64,000 nucleotides of DNA. Source: RGIG5612 sp045546255. Lineage in GTDB: Bacteria > Bacillota > Clostridia > Lachnospirales > Lachnospiraceae. Below, one piece after another: positions 16,332 to 25,383 of the stretch (positions within the stretch are counted from its first letter, which is position 1; each line of letters opens with the position of its first letter). The translations under genes were made by a program, and so were the position numbers. The stretch is from assembly GCA_045546255.1 (NCBI GenBank), contig JAZQCK010000015.1:74237-138236 (forward strand), in the 5' to 3' direction. The notes below the pieces were generated by a model. That model did not search any database. It was not told where the DNA came from and saw nothing but the letters and a program-made list of their open reading frames with translations.

Positions 16332-19300
16332 ATGACGACGTTATCTCAAGAAGCATTGGATAAGTCATTGAGTATCTTCAACAAAACAGTCTTGGGAGGA
16401 ACCTTGTTCACTTTGGACAAGCTCCTCAATGTGCTTGGCGGACTTTCATCAAAGTTCAAAGCAGAACTTGCTGAGCATAATATTACTGTACAGTTGAGAA
16501 TTCGTGACAACAGCTACGGACGCTGGTTCAAGTTTGATAATGGTTATGTAACCGGTCATGACGGAATCAATCCGGATGCTGTCGTAGACATGATCTTCGA
16601 GGATGAGGCTGTTGCACGCCGTGTTACAGCATTGATCAGAAGCCAGTTTGACTTCGTCAACGCCGCAAAACAGGGACAGCTTGTTTTGAACGGACCGGAT
16701 GAAGAAGCAATGTGGTTTTCCTCATTACTCCTCAAGGTATTTGCATTTGACGTTCTGTATTTAAATAACTACGGAACAAAAATGGCAAATGGCGAGACCC
16801 GTTACACGACCGGAACAAACGGTGGCCCGTTATTTGTTTATGTAAAAGATGACAAGATCGTCCGCGTAACTCCGATCGACTTTGAAAAAGAAGATGCGGA
16901 AATGTGGACAATTGAAGCAAAAGGACAGAAACTGACACCTCCGAGAAGAACCACGGTTGCACCTTATGCGCAGGGGTGGAAACAGATGGTTTATTCTCCA
17001 AACAGATGTCTGTACCCGATGAAGAGAGTAGACTTTGATCCGGACGGAGACCGTCATTATGAGAACCGTGGCGTTTCCGGATATGAGCGGATCAGCTGGG
17101 AAGAAGCTCTTGACATTGTGTCGAAAGAAATGATCCGTATCCGTAAGACCTATGGTCCGGGTGCTATCTTTGCATCCACCGGTTCCCATCATAACTGGGG
17201 AAATATCGGATACTATCTTTCCTGCGCGAAACGTTTCTTTAACGTTATCGGCGCAACAATGTGTATGCACAACCCGGACAGCTGGGAAGGCTGGGCATGG
17301 GGCGGACAGCACCATTTCGGCGGCTCTGCACATAACGGTGGAGCAGAGGCATACAGCACAGTAGAAGACTGCCTGCAGAATTCCGAATTCATCGTATTCT
17401 GGTCATCTGATCCGGAATCGACTGCCGGCAACTATGCAGGTCAGGAAGGTACGATCCGTCGTGAATGGATCAATAAATTAGGAATCCCTGTTGTTCATAT
17501 TGACCCGTACCAGAATGCAACAGCTGCCTTTGTCAGAGGCCGCTGGATCTGCCCAAGACCGGCTACAGATGCCGCTCTTGGTATTGCGATCGCGAACGTC
17601 TGGATGAAGGAAGGTCTGTATGACAAAGATTATGTAAAGAAGAGAACATACGGATTCGAAAAATGGGAAGAGTATGTTTTAGGTAAAACTGACGGAATTG
17701 ATAAGACTCCGGAATGGCAGGAAGATATTACCGGCGTTCCGGCAAGGACCGTTCGTGCACTTGCAAGATACTGGGGAACCCATAAGACCTACCTTGCCTG
17801 CGGTTCTATGACCAGCTTCGGTTCTGCCTGCCGTACGGCATTCGGTACCGAGTGGGCACGTGTCTGCGTCTGCCTGATCGCAATGCAGGGCTGGGGCAAA
17901 CCGGGCGTCAACTTAGGAACGCTGCAGTTTGGTACTCCTCTTGATAGCAAGTTCTTCTTCCCGGGTTATGCAGACGGTGGATTCTCTGGTGACTTTATCG
18001 GAACCGGTGCCGGCGTTTCCCTTTACAACAGAATGCCGCAAACTCCGTCAATCAACTCTGAATATCAGGCAATCCCGAGACTTCTGCTTCCAGAAGCAAT
18101 TATGTCCAAGGGAGAGGCAGATATCACCTGGCACCAGCTTGGTGTATATTCCGTTCATTCGCAGTTTATGCAGCTTCATTACCCGGCTCCGGGTCATGAA
18201 AGAGTCCGTATGTACTACAAGTACGGCGGATCCCATATGGGAACTCAGCCGGAATCCAAACGTTACGCAAAACAGTATCGCTGTGACAGCTTAGAGTTCG
18301 TAGTCAATCAGTCCGTCTGGTTTGAAGGAGAGGCAAGATTTGCAGATATTATCCTTCCTGCGTGCACGAACTTTGAGCGTTGGGATATCGGTGAGTTTGC
18401 ATCCTGCGGCGGATATATTCCGAACTCATTCCTGCAGAACAACTCCCGTGTGATCTTTATGCAGCATAAATGTATTGAGCCGCTCGGAGAGAGCAAGGCA
18501 GACTTCGATATCTTCCAGGCAATCGCAAACAAACTCGGCCTGTGGCAGGTATATTCCGAAGGCAATACCGAGTATGACTGGGCGAAGAGATATTATGAAG
18601 CAACCGATATGGCAAGAGTCATGCCATGGGGCAAGTTCATTAAGAAAGGCTACTACGTTGTTCCGCCGCTTCCGGCGAACAGACGTGACCCGGTTGCTTA
18701 CCGCTGGTATGCGGAAGGCAGGAAGAAAGATACACCGGAGCTGACTCCGCTGCCATCCGAGTATTATGGACGTTACGGCGAAGGTATGCAGACGCCGTCC
18801 GGCCTGATTGAGTTCGAAGCTCAGACCTTAAAGAGATTTGACCCGAACGATGAAGAAAGACTTCCAATCTGTACTTATATTCACAGTTTCGAAGGCGTTG
18901 GATCTGATCTTTATGCAAAATATAAATTACAGATGATCTCACCTCACTCCAAGTATTCCTTCCATACGATGGGTGACCTGAAAGATACAAACATCAACGA
19001 CATTCAGGAACACAGACGCCTGATCGACGGACATCGTTTCTGGATCTTCCGTATGAATACCAAGGATGCGGAAGCAAGAGGCCTGAAAGATGGAGAAGTC
19101 GTTGAGGTTTATAACGACAGAGGAAAAGTTCTATGTGCATTAGAGACTACGGAACGTGTTCCGCAAGGTGTATGTCACTCCTACGAGTCCTGTGCTGACT
19201 ATGTCACACTCGAGAATGATCCGGGTGGAGAAGACACCACTGAAATCATGGGATGCGTCAACAACCTGACTCCAAGCAGATTCCTTACAAAACATGCACA

Positions 19301-19364
19301 TGGCTTAGCAGTTAACTCCTGTCTTGTAGAAGTCAGAAAGTGGGAAGGGGGAAAAGTAGGATGA
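16332..19364 (+). CDS. SCP2 domain fused to transhydroxylase-type molybdopterin oxidoreductase, large subunit
   Basis: The 1010-residue protein has two parts. Residues 1-130 are an SCP2-like lipid-binding domain (GRWFKFDNGYVTG, then the FDFVNAAKQGQLVLNG region). The rest is a bis-MGD enzyme of the DMSO reductase family, closest by eye to the pyrogallol-phloroglucinol transhydroxylase/resorcinol hydroxylase group. Shared blocks include HNPDSWEGW, IVFWSSDPES, DYVLGKTDG, YKYGGSHMGT and ACTNFERWDI. His286, Asp316, Ser317 and Tyr546 match the active-site His144, Asp174, Ser175 (Mo ligand) and Tyr404 that I recall for the Pelobacter enzyme, all at a +142 offset. Like that enzyme it lacks an N-terminal Cys cluster and has no Tat signal, so it is cytoplasmic. 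It overlaps the small subunit by ATGA. The substrate is unknown; the lipid-binding domain points to a hydrophobic one. Confidence 0.9.
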   Translation: MTTLSQEALDKSLSIFNKTVLGGTLFTLDKLLNVLGGLSSKFKAELAEHNITVQLRIRDNSYGRWFKFDNGYVTGHDGINPDAVVDMIFEDEAVARRVTALIRSQFDFVNAAKQGQLVLNGPDEEAMWFSSLLLKVFAFDVLYLNNYGTKMANGETRYTTGTNGGPLFVYVKDDKIVRVTPIDFEKEDAEMWTIEAKGQKLTPPRRTTVAPYAQGWKQMVYSPNRCLYPMKRVDFDPDGDRHYENRGVSGYERISWEEALDIVSKEMIRIRKTYGPGAIFASTGSHHNWGNIGYYLSCAKRFFNVIGATMCMHNPDSWEGWAWGGQHHFGGSAHNGGAEAYSTVEDCLQNSEFIVFWSSDPESTAGNYAGQEGTIRREWINKLGIPVVHIDPYQNATAAFVRGRWICPRPATDAALGIAIANVWMKEGLYDKDYVKKRTYGFEKWEEYVLGKTDGIDKTPEWQEDITGVPARTVRALARYWGTHKTYLACGSMTSFGSACRTAFGTEWARVCVCLIAMQGWGKPGVNLGTLQFGTPLDSKFFFPGYADGGFSGDFIGTGAGVSLYNRMPQTPSINSEYQAIPRLLLPEAIMSKGEADITWHQLGVYSVHSQFMQLHYPAPGHERVRMYYKYGGSHMGTQPESKRYAKQYRCDSLEFVVNQSVWFEGEARFADIILPACTNFERWDIGEFASCGGYIPNSFLQNNSRVIFMQHKCIEPLGESKADFDIFQAIANKLGLWQVYSEGNTEYDWAKRYYEATDMARVMPWGKFIKKGYYVVPPLPANRRDPVAYRWYAEGRKKDTPELTPLPSEYYGRYGEGMQTPSGLIEFEAQTLKRFDPNDEERLPICTYIHSFEGVGSDLYAKYKLQMISPHSKYSFHTMGDLKDTNINDIQEHRRLIDGHRFWIFRMNTKDAEARGLKDGEVVEVYNDRGKVLCALETTERVPQGVCHSYESCADYVTLENDPGGEDTTEIMGCVNNLTPSRFLTKHAHGLAVNSCLVEVRKWEGGKVG

Positions 19365-20311
19365 AAAAGTTTCATATGATCATTGATCTTGAAAAATGTG
19401 TCGGCTGCTTTAACTGCATGTTAGCTTGTAAGGATGAGCACGTTGGAAACAGCTGGATTCCTTATACACAGGAAGCACCGAAACATGATCATAAATGGAT
19501 CTGCCCGACACTCACAGAGCGTGGAGAAGCACCGTATACAGAGGTCACTTATGTTACCAGAACCTGTATGCACTGCGATAACGCACCGTGCGCAAAGAAA
19601 TATCCGGATGTTTTCATTAAGAGAAGCGATGGCATTATGCTGATCGACTATAAGAAAGCAAAAGATCCGGAGATCGCTTCTGCATGTCCTTACGGCATGA
19701 TCCATTGGAACGAAGAACTCGAAGTCGCACAGAAATGTACCGGATGTGCCCATTTGATCGATCAGGGCTGGAAAGAGCCTAGATGTGTACAGACTTGTCC
19801 GCTGCGTGCGCTTCAGACCGTCTTCTGTGATGACGCAGAATGGGAGCAGATCGTAGAAAAACAGGGTCTTAAGGCAATTACCGATGGTACCAATAAACCT
19901 CGCGTGATGTATAAACACCTGTATTTCTACAACAAGTGCTTTGTAAAAGGTGCTCTCTGCTTTGATAAAGACGGCATCGAAGAGGCAGCGATTGGTGCAA
20001 AAGTGGAACTCCTGGTTGGAAACACTGTTGTCGCAGTGACCGAGACGGACTTCCTCGGAGAGTTCTATATTGACCGGATTCCGAAAAACTCCGGACCGAT
20101 GAAGATCAAAGCATCGTTTGAAGGATTTGATCCTCTTGAGAAAGAATTCGAAATCAAAGATAAGAGCGTGGTATTAGATGCGCTGAAGCTTGGCGGCGGT
20201 GAAGGAAAACCGGCTGTCATTCTTCCAAACGAGCATGCAAATGAGCAGGCTATTACGCATATGGTACCGAAAGATGCAGAAGCAGCAAAGAAGGCCTTTG
20301 GAAAGAAATAA
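19361..20311 (+). CDS. Transhydroxylase-type Fe-S small subunit with C-terminal beta domain
   Basis: The 316-residue electron-transfer subunit partners the molybdenum protein. It has 4Fe-4S ferredoxin motifs (CVGCFNCMLAC near residue 13, CMHCDNAPC, CPYGMIHW, CTGCAHLIDQG and CVQTCPLRAL) and then a beta domain from about residue 210 (IGAKVELLVGNTV...FLGEFYIDRIP). The same domain order, Fe-S part then carboxypeptidase-regulatory/Cna-like barrel, is known in the transhydroxylase beta subunit. A Lys/Ala-rich tail follows. The start at 19361 gives a 4-nt overlap with the large subunit. It is coupled by TAATG to the next gene. Confidence 0.9.
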   Translation: MKKFHMIIDLEKCVGCFNCMLACKDEHVGNSWIPYTQEAPKHDHKWICPTLTERGEAPYTEVTYVTRTCMHCDNAPCAKKYPDVFIKRSDGIMLIDYKKAKDPEIASACPYGMIHWNEELEVAQKCTGCAHLIDQGWKEPRCVQTCPLRALQTVFCDDAEWEQIVEKQGLKAITDGTNKPRVMYKHLYFYNKCFVKGALCFDKDGIEEAAIGAKVELLVGNTVVAVTETDFLGEFYIDRIPKNSGPMKIKASFEGFDPLEKEFEIKDKSVVLDALKLGGGEGKPAVILPNEHANEQAITHMVPKDAEAAKKAFGKK

Positions 20312-21417
20312 TGTTTGTCTCAGCACCGGAAAATAAACATCAGATCGAACTGTCTTCTGCAAATGAAAACTTCGCGCTATTCCGAAGACTTCACAAACTC
20401 GAAGACAACGATTATACAGTAGCTGAGGCAACACTGAGAGGCGACTACTATTTCAGCCGGTTCTCCCTGGATCTGATCCCGGTGGACTCCATCGAGATCA
20501 CAGACCGCTTTGCAAAGATCTTAAGAGAAGATGCAAGCGGAGAGGAAAGCGAAGAACTTCCGCAAATGTCTTTTGACAGACTATCAAGTTTTGCAAAAGG
20601 GAAAGCCTTGCTGGAAAAACAGCTGAAAAAGATCTGCGAAACGCCGAACCGAAAGATGAAAGAAGACCTTGAACGCGTTCTGCTTGCAGGAGGCAAGCGG
20701 CTGCGTCCGGCATTAGCCCAGGCAGCTTACGATCTCGGAGAAGATCCGAAGCTTCCGATCCTTCCTTTGATGGTAATGATCGAGCTCATGCATTCGGCAT
20801 CGCTGATTCATGATGATGTCGTTGATCAAGGGCAGTTTCGAAGAAACGTTCCGACGATCAATGTCACAAGCGGCAATCTTTTCGCAATCCGCTGCGCAGA
20901 CTTTATTCTTGGAAGAGCAATGGAACTTCTGAAGATCTATAAAGGCTTCGGCATTAACGAACGGCTTGCGAAAGTATCCGAGCAGATGTGCGTGGGAGAA
21001 TTGGAACAGCTCAGTAATCTGAAAACAGACTTCTCAGAAGAAGCTTACTTTCGGATGATTGAAAAAAAGACTGCATTCTTCATTGAAGCAGCAGCTTTCA
21101 CGGGCGCTGTCGCGGGAGGATGCAGTGCGGAAGTGATCAAAGCGATGGAAGTTTACGGATACAACATCGGAATCGCCTTTCAGATCAAAGATGACATCCT
21201 GGATTTTTCCGGAGGAAAGAAGTTCGGAAAAGAAACAGGACAGGATGAGAAAAAAGGCTTAAAGACTCTTCCGGGAATCATCGGGCTTAAAGAAGCCCAG
21301 GAGAGAGTCGCTTATTATTCAGATAAAGCAATCAATGCTTTAAATACAATCAGGAACGGAGCGTCAAAAAAGGCGTTCATAGAAATGGCAAAGCAATTGG
21401 AGAATCGGGAGATTTAA
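20311..21417 (+). CDS. Polyprenyl diphosphate synthase with N-terminal extension
   Basis: This trans-isoprenyl diphosphate synthase extends an allylic diphosphate with isopentenyl diphosphate. Both Asp-rich motifs are intact: DDVVD (residues 168-172) and DDILD (294-298), along with GGKRLRPAL and the FQIKDD context. The length of 368 residues exceeds the usual 300-325 because of an N-terminal region of about 90 residues with no recognised domain. Chain length cannot be set from sequence. Its start codon overlaps the stop of the Fe-S subunit (TAATG), and only 1 nt separates it from hdrC. A prenyl lipid is therefore probably part of this operon's task. Confidence 0.92.
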   Translation: MFVSAPENKHQIELSSANENFALFRRLHKLEDNDYTVAEATLRGDYYFSRFSLDLIPVDSIEITDRFAKILREDASGEESEELPQMSFDRLSSFAKGKALLEKQLKKICETPNRKMKEDLERVLLAGGKRLRPALAQAAYDLGEDPKLPILPLMVMIELMHSASLIHDDVVDQGQFRRNVPTINVTSGNLFAIRCADFILGRAMELLKIYKGFGINERLAKVSEQMCVGELEQLSNLKTDFSEEAYFRMIEKKTAFFIEAAAFTGAVAGGCSAEVIKAMEVYGYNIGIAFQIKDDILDFSGGKKFGKETGQDEKKGLKTLPGIIGLKEAQERVAYYSDKAINALNTIRNGASKKAFIEMAKQLENREI

Positions 21418-21418
21418 A

Positions 21419-21979
21419 ATGGAAAAGATTTTAAACAGAGAAGAGGGAAAACTCTTAGCCGACCGTATTGCAAAAGAGGCAAACGTTGCACTGGATGAAT
21501 GTTACCAGTGCGGAAAATGTTCAGCAGGATGCCCGATGGCAAATTCCTATGACCTTATGCCGCGTCAGATCGTCCATTTAATGCATCTGGGCGATATGGA
21601 CACTGTCATGAAGTCCAAGACCATCTGGCTCTGTGCAAGCTGCCACACCTGCGTTGAAAGATGTCCTCATGATATTGACATCCCGACATTGATCGAAAAA
21701 TCCAGAATGGAAGCACAGAAGCGCGGAATCAGCGCTCAGAGAAACGTGCGTCTGTTCAATGACATCTTTATGGAGACAGTCAGAGGATTCGGTAAATCAC
21801 AGGAAGTCATCTTAGAGGGCGCTTATAACGTGACCAGTGGAAGACTCCTGCAGGATATGCAGAACGTACCTCAGATGCTGAAAAAAGACATCGTAAGGCC
21901 GGAGTTAAATTCCGTGCAGGATAAAGAAGATATCCGCCGGATCATGAGAGAATGTGAAGAGGGAGGTGCGATCAAATGA
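21419..21979 (+). CDS. hdrC: Heterodisulfide reductase subunit C-like protein
   Basis: The 186-residue ferredoxin-like protein binds two 4Fe-4S clusters, through CYQCGKCSAGCPMA and CASCHTCVERCPHD. HdrC passes electrons between HdrA and the catalytic HdrB in soluble HdrABC complexes. It overlaps hdrB by ATGA, and the order hdrC-hdrB-hdrA is the normal one. The organism shows no sign of methanogenesis, so this is the bacterial type of Hdr, whose electron acceptor is not coenzyme M-coenzyme B disulfide. Confidence 0.9.
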   Translation: MEKILNREEGKLLADRIAKEANVALDECYQCGKCSAGCPMANSYDLMPRQIVHLMHLGDMDTVMKSKTIWLCASCHTCVERCPHDIDIPTLIEKSRMEAQKRGISAQRNVRLFNDIFMETVRGFGKSQEVILEGAYNVTSGRLLQDMQNVPQMLKKDIVRPELNSVQDKEDIRRIMRECEEGGAIK

Positions 21980-22944
21980 AAAAGTACGCATACTACCCGG
22001 GATGTTCCATGGACTCCACAGCAGTCACATACAAGAAAAGCTTTGAATACATTACTTCAAAGATCGGTCTGGAAATGAAAGAGATTCCGGACTGGAACTG
22101 TTGCGGATCGACAGCGGCACATACCAAAAATGAGAAGATGGCATATGCTTTATCAGCAAGGAATATTGCAATCGCAGAAGAGGAATTTCCGGGGCTGGAT
22201 ATTGTAACCCCTTGCGCATCCTGCTATTCCAGACTGAAATATGCTAATTATGTAGGCCGCAATGATGAAGCAAAAAGACAGGAAATCGAAGAAGTCCTGA
22301 GACGTCCGTTTAAAGCGGAAGCAGAAATCTTAAATTTCCTGGATCTGTTCGAGGATCCGGAAATTCAGGAGGCAATCAAAGATAAGCTTCACAGAAGTTT
22401 AGAAGGGCTGAATGTGGCTTGCTATTACGGCTGCCTCATGAGCCGCCCACGTGAAATCACCGGAGAGACCGATCCGGAAAATCCAATGAAGATGGATGAG
22501 ATCATTGAGCTTACCGGGGCAAACGCGATTGCCTGGGATTATAAAACCGAGTGCTGCGGTGCGAGCCATCAGGTGGATGCACCGGAGCATGCAAGGGAAT
22601 TGATCGACCGCATTTTCAGAAACGCAAAAGCAAACGGGGCAGATGTGATCGTAACAGCATGTCCTCTTTGTAACATGAACCTGGATATGCGTGAGGCAGA
22701 GATCAACAAGAATTTCGGAAGAGATTACAACATTCCGGTCCTTCAGTTCACGGAACTGATCGCGATCGCAATGGGTGCTTCTGCAGCAGATTGCGGAATC
22801 CACCAGCATTTCTTCCCGGCGTTTGATGTGATCAACGATGTAGTTAAGGCCGGGGCCAAAAAAGCAATAGCGGAAGCAAAAGCTGAGGCAAAGAAGAATC
22901 CGCTTGCAGATGGCCCGATCGTGGTCGGAAAGGCAGGTAGATAA
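21976..22944 (+). CDS. hdrB: Heterodisulfide reductase subunit B-like protein
   Basis: The 322-residue protein has two Cys-rich CCG domains: YYPGCS...NCCGS...CASCYSR and CYYGC...ECCGAS...CPLCN. In HdrB these hold two noncubane clusters where a disulfide is reduced. Both CCG motifs look complete, so catalysis is likely. The natural acceptor in bacteria may be a thiol-disulfide such as DsrC, or another small molecule. No dsrC is visible nearby. A Lys/Ala-rich C-terminal helix (about residues 300-316) is present. hdrA begins one base after the stop. Confidence 0.9.
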   Translation: MKKYAYYPGCSMDSTAVTYKKSFEYITSKIGLEMKEIPDWNCCGSTAAHTKNEKMAYALSARNIAIAEEEFPGLDIVTPCASCYSRLKYANYVGRNDEAKRQEIEEVLRRPFKAEAEILNFLDLFEDPEIQEAIKDKLHRSLEGLNVACYYGCLMSRPREITGETDPENPMKMDEIIELTGANAIAWDYKTECCGASHQVDAPEHARELIDRIFRNAKANGADVIVTACPLCNMNLDMREAEINKNFGRDYNIPVLQFTELIAIAMGASAADCGIHQHFFPAFDVINDVVKAGAKKAIAEAKAEAKKNPLADGPIVVGKAGR

Positions 22945-22945
22945 G

Positions 22946-24925
22946 ATGGCTAGAATAGGAGTATTTATCTGTCACTGCGGAACAAATATTGCGGCAACCG
23001 TAGATGTCGAAAAAGTCGCAGAAGCTGCTAAAAGCATGCCTGGTGTTGCTTTCGCAAGAGACTACAAGTATATGTGCTCTGAACCGGGACAGGCGATGAT
23101 CAAGGAAGCGATCGAAGAGCATAACTTAGACCGTATCGTCATCGGTTCCTGTTCTCCGAGAATGCACGAGACGACCTTCCGAAAAATGCTGAAGGGAACA
23201 AAAATCAACCCGTATCTGTTAGAAATTGCGAATCTGCGTGAGCAGTGCGCATGGGTTCATACTGATAAGGAGAAAGCAACGGAGAAGGCAATTAATCTGG
23301 TTCAGATGGCAGTTGCAAAAGTTGCAAACAATAAACCGCTGACTACATCAACGATTCCGATCACGAAACGTGCTCTGGTCATCGGCGGTGGTATCGCCGG
23401 AATCCAGGCGGCTCTTGATATCGCGGATGCCGGATATGATGTCACGATCGTAGAGAAAGAGCCAACGATCGGCGGACACATGGTCATGCTGGATAAGACC
23501 TTCCCGACGATGGACTGCTCAGCTTGTATCTCTACTCCTAAGATGGTTGATGCGGGGGCACATCCGAATATCACGCTGAAGACCTCCTGTGAAGTGGAGA
23601 AAGTTGACGGATATATCGGAAACTTTGAAGTAACCATCAAAGAAAAAGCAAAATATGTAAACCATGACCTGTGTACCGGCTGCGGACTTTGCCAGACCAA
23701 ATGTCCGACAAAGGTTACAAGCGAGTTTAACCAGGGAATGAGCAAGCGCTCTGCAATCTATATTCCGTTTGCACAGGCAGTTCCTTCCAAACCTGTTATC
23801 GATGCGGAGGCATGCCTGAAGCTGACGAAGGACAAATGCGGAATCTGCGAGAAGGTCTGCCCGATCGGTGCGATCAATTATCAGGATGAAGTCAAGTATA
23901 CAACAGAGCAGTATGGTGCAATCGTTGTCGCGACAGGCTATGAGCTGGTTGACTGGAAAAAGATGTATCCGGAATACGGCGGAGGAAAGTATGAAGACGT
24001 GATCACCGGCCTTCAGTTTGAGCGCCTGGTGAATGCTTCCGGACCGACCGAAGGTCATATTGTTAGACCTTCTGATGGAAAAGAGCCGAAAGATGTCGTC
24101 ATCGTAAAATGCGTTGGCAGCCGTGATCCGAAGAAGGGCAAGAGCTATTGTTCAAGAGCATGCTGTATGTACAGTGCAAAACATGCGCATCAGATTTTAG
24201 ATAAGATCCCGAACTCCAGAGTCTACATCTTCTACATGGATGTCCGTACTCCTGGTAAGGGATATGAAGAGTTTTATGACAACACCAGAAAAGACGGTGC
24301 ACAGTATATCCGCGGACGTGTATCAAAGATTTACAAAGAGGGCAGCAAGCTGATCGTGAAGGGAGAGGACTCCCTGATTGGACGTCCGGTCACCGTAGAA
24401 GCTGATATGGTTATTTTGGCAACGGCTATGGAAGCCGCACCGGGTGTTGAAGAAGTTGTCAGCAAACTGGGTATCTCCATGGATAAAGACCGCTGGGTTC
24501 AGGAAGCACATCCGAAGCTTCGCCCGGTCGAGACCCAGAGTGCAGGTATTTTCCTCTGCGGAACCTGCCAGGGACCGAAAGATATTCCGGACACCGTTTC
24601 TCAGGCCGGAGCTGCCGCTTCTAAAGTGATCGGTATTTTGAATCACGATGAGATGGAGACATCCCCGATGATCTCCCACGTTGATCAGACGAAGTGTGCC
24701 GGCTGCGGATACTGCGTAGAAGTATGTCCGTACAAGGCAATCTCCCTTGTTGAAGTTCCGGGACGTGACGGAAACCGTAAAGTAACGAAGACCGTTGCTG
24801 AAGTTAACGAAGGTCTCTGCCAGGGCTGCGGATGCTGTACAGCAACCTGCCGCACCGGCTGCATTGACCTCAGAGGCTTTACAAATGATCAGATTCTGAA
24901 GGAGGTGGATGCGTTATGTCTATAA
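22946..24925 (+). CDS. hdrA: Heterodisulfide reductase subunit A-like flavoprotein
   Basis: HdrA carries the bifurcating FAD in soluble Hdr complexes. The 659-residue protein has an N-terminal domain starting RIGVFICHCGTN, a FAD-binding Rossmann motif (VIGGGIAGIQAALD), the conserved GGHMVMLDKTFPTMDC, an inserted ferredoxin (CTGCGLCQTKCP), a further CGICEKVCP and a C-terminal two-cluster ferredoxin (CAGCGYCVEVCP and CQGCGCCTATC). Length is normal for the full-size type. ATG 22946 is chosen over an upstream frame that would lie in hdrB. It overlaps flxD by 10 nt. Confidence 0.93.
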   Translation: MARIGVFICHCGTNIAATVDVEKVAEAAKSMPGVAFARDYKYMCSEPGQAMIKEAIEEHNLDRIVIGSCSPRMHETTFRKMLKGTKINPYLLEIANLREQCAWVHTDKEKATEKAINLVQMAVAKVANNKPLTTSTIPITKRALVIGGGIAGIQAALDIADAGYDVTIVEKEPTIGGHMVMLDKTFPTMDCSACISTPKMVDAGAHPNITLKTSCEVEKVDGYIGNFEVTIKEKAKYVNHDLCTGCGLCQTKCPTKVTSEFNQGMSKRSAIYIPFAQAVPSKPVIDAEACLKLTKDKCGICEKVCPIGAINYQDEVKYTTEQYGAIVVATGYELVDWKKMYPEYGGGKYEDVITGLQFERLVNASGPTEGHIVRPSDGKEPKDVVIVKCVGSRDPKKGKSYCSRACCMYSAKHAHQILDKIPNSRVYIFYMDVRTPGKGYEEFYDNTRKDGAQYIRGRVSKIYKEGSKLIVKGEDSLIGRPVTVEADMVILATAMEAAPGVEEVVSKLGISMDKDRWVQEAHPKLRPVETQSAGIFLCGTCQGPKDIPDTVSQAGAAASKVIGILNHDEMETSPMISHVDQTKCAGCGYCVEVCPYKAISLVEVPGRDGNRKVTKTVAEVNEGLCQGCGCCTATCRTGCIDLRGFTNDQILKEVDALCL

Positions 24926-25383
24926 AGAAAGACGATAACTGGGAGCCGAAGATCCTGGCTTTCTGCTGCAACTGGTGCACCTATACAGGAGCTGACCTCG
25001 CAGGATTAAACAGAATGAAATATCCGGAGAACGTCCGTACCATCCGCGTTCCATGCTCATCGAGAGTAAACCCGCAGTTTATCTTAAGAGCATTTCAGAA
25101 GGGAGCAGACGGAGTCCTGGTATGCGGATGTCATCCGGGAGACTGTCACTATGCGACAGGAAACTATTTTACAAGAAGACGTTTTATGCTGATGCAAAGA
25201 CTTTTAGAGTACAACGGAATCGATCCGAAACGCTTCCAGGCAAAATGGATCAGCGGTTCTGAGGCTGCAAAATTCCGTGATACCGTGACAGAAGTCAGCG
25301 CGCAGATCAAAGCGCTGGGACCAAACACCAAGTTTGTATCTCCGCACTATGATAATGCTCTTCAGGAAGGAGGTGCTGAATAA
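24916..25383 (+). CDS. flxD: MvhD/FlxD-like electron-transfer protein
   Basis: The 155-residue protein is of the MvhD family, which holds a 2Fe-2S cluster and bridges HdrA to a hydrogenase, formate dehydrogenase or flavin oxidoreductase. Cys-rich blocks are FCCNWCTYTGADLAG, VPCSSRV and CGCHPGDCHYATGN. The neighbours downstream are flavin and Fe-S proteins and not a NiFe hydrogenase, which fits FlxD of the HdrABC-FlxABCD complexes. AAGGAGGTGG precedes the ATG, which lies inside hdrA. It is coupled to the next gene by TAATG. Confidence 0.88.
   Translation: MSIKKDDNWEPKILAFCCNWCTYTGADLAGLNRMKYPENVRTIRVPCSSRVNPQFILRAFQKGADGVLVCGCHPGDCHYATGNYFTRRRFMLMQRLLEYNGIDPKRFQAKWISGSEAAKFRDTVTEVSAQIKALGPNTKFVSPHYDNALQEGGAE

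Noticed and set aside
16332..19364. Annotation of the Mo enzyme as catechol or dopamine dehydroxylase
   Set aside because: Those gut enzymes normally have an N-terminal Tat or Cys-cluster region and other subunits. This protein lacks both and matches the transhydroxylase plan, so only the broader call is kept.
21419..24925. Hdr genes as sign of a methanogen or archaeal origin
   Set aside because: The neighbours, codon use and ribosome binding sites are those of the surrounding Clostridia genes, and bacterial Hdr-Flx systems are well known.
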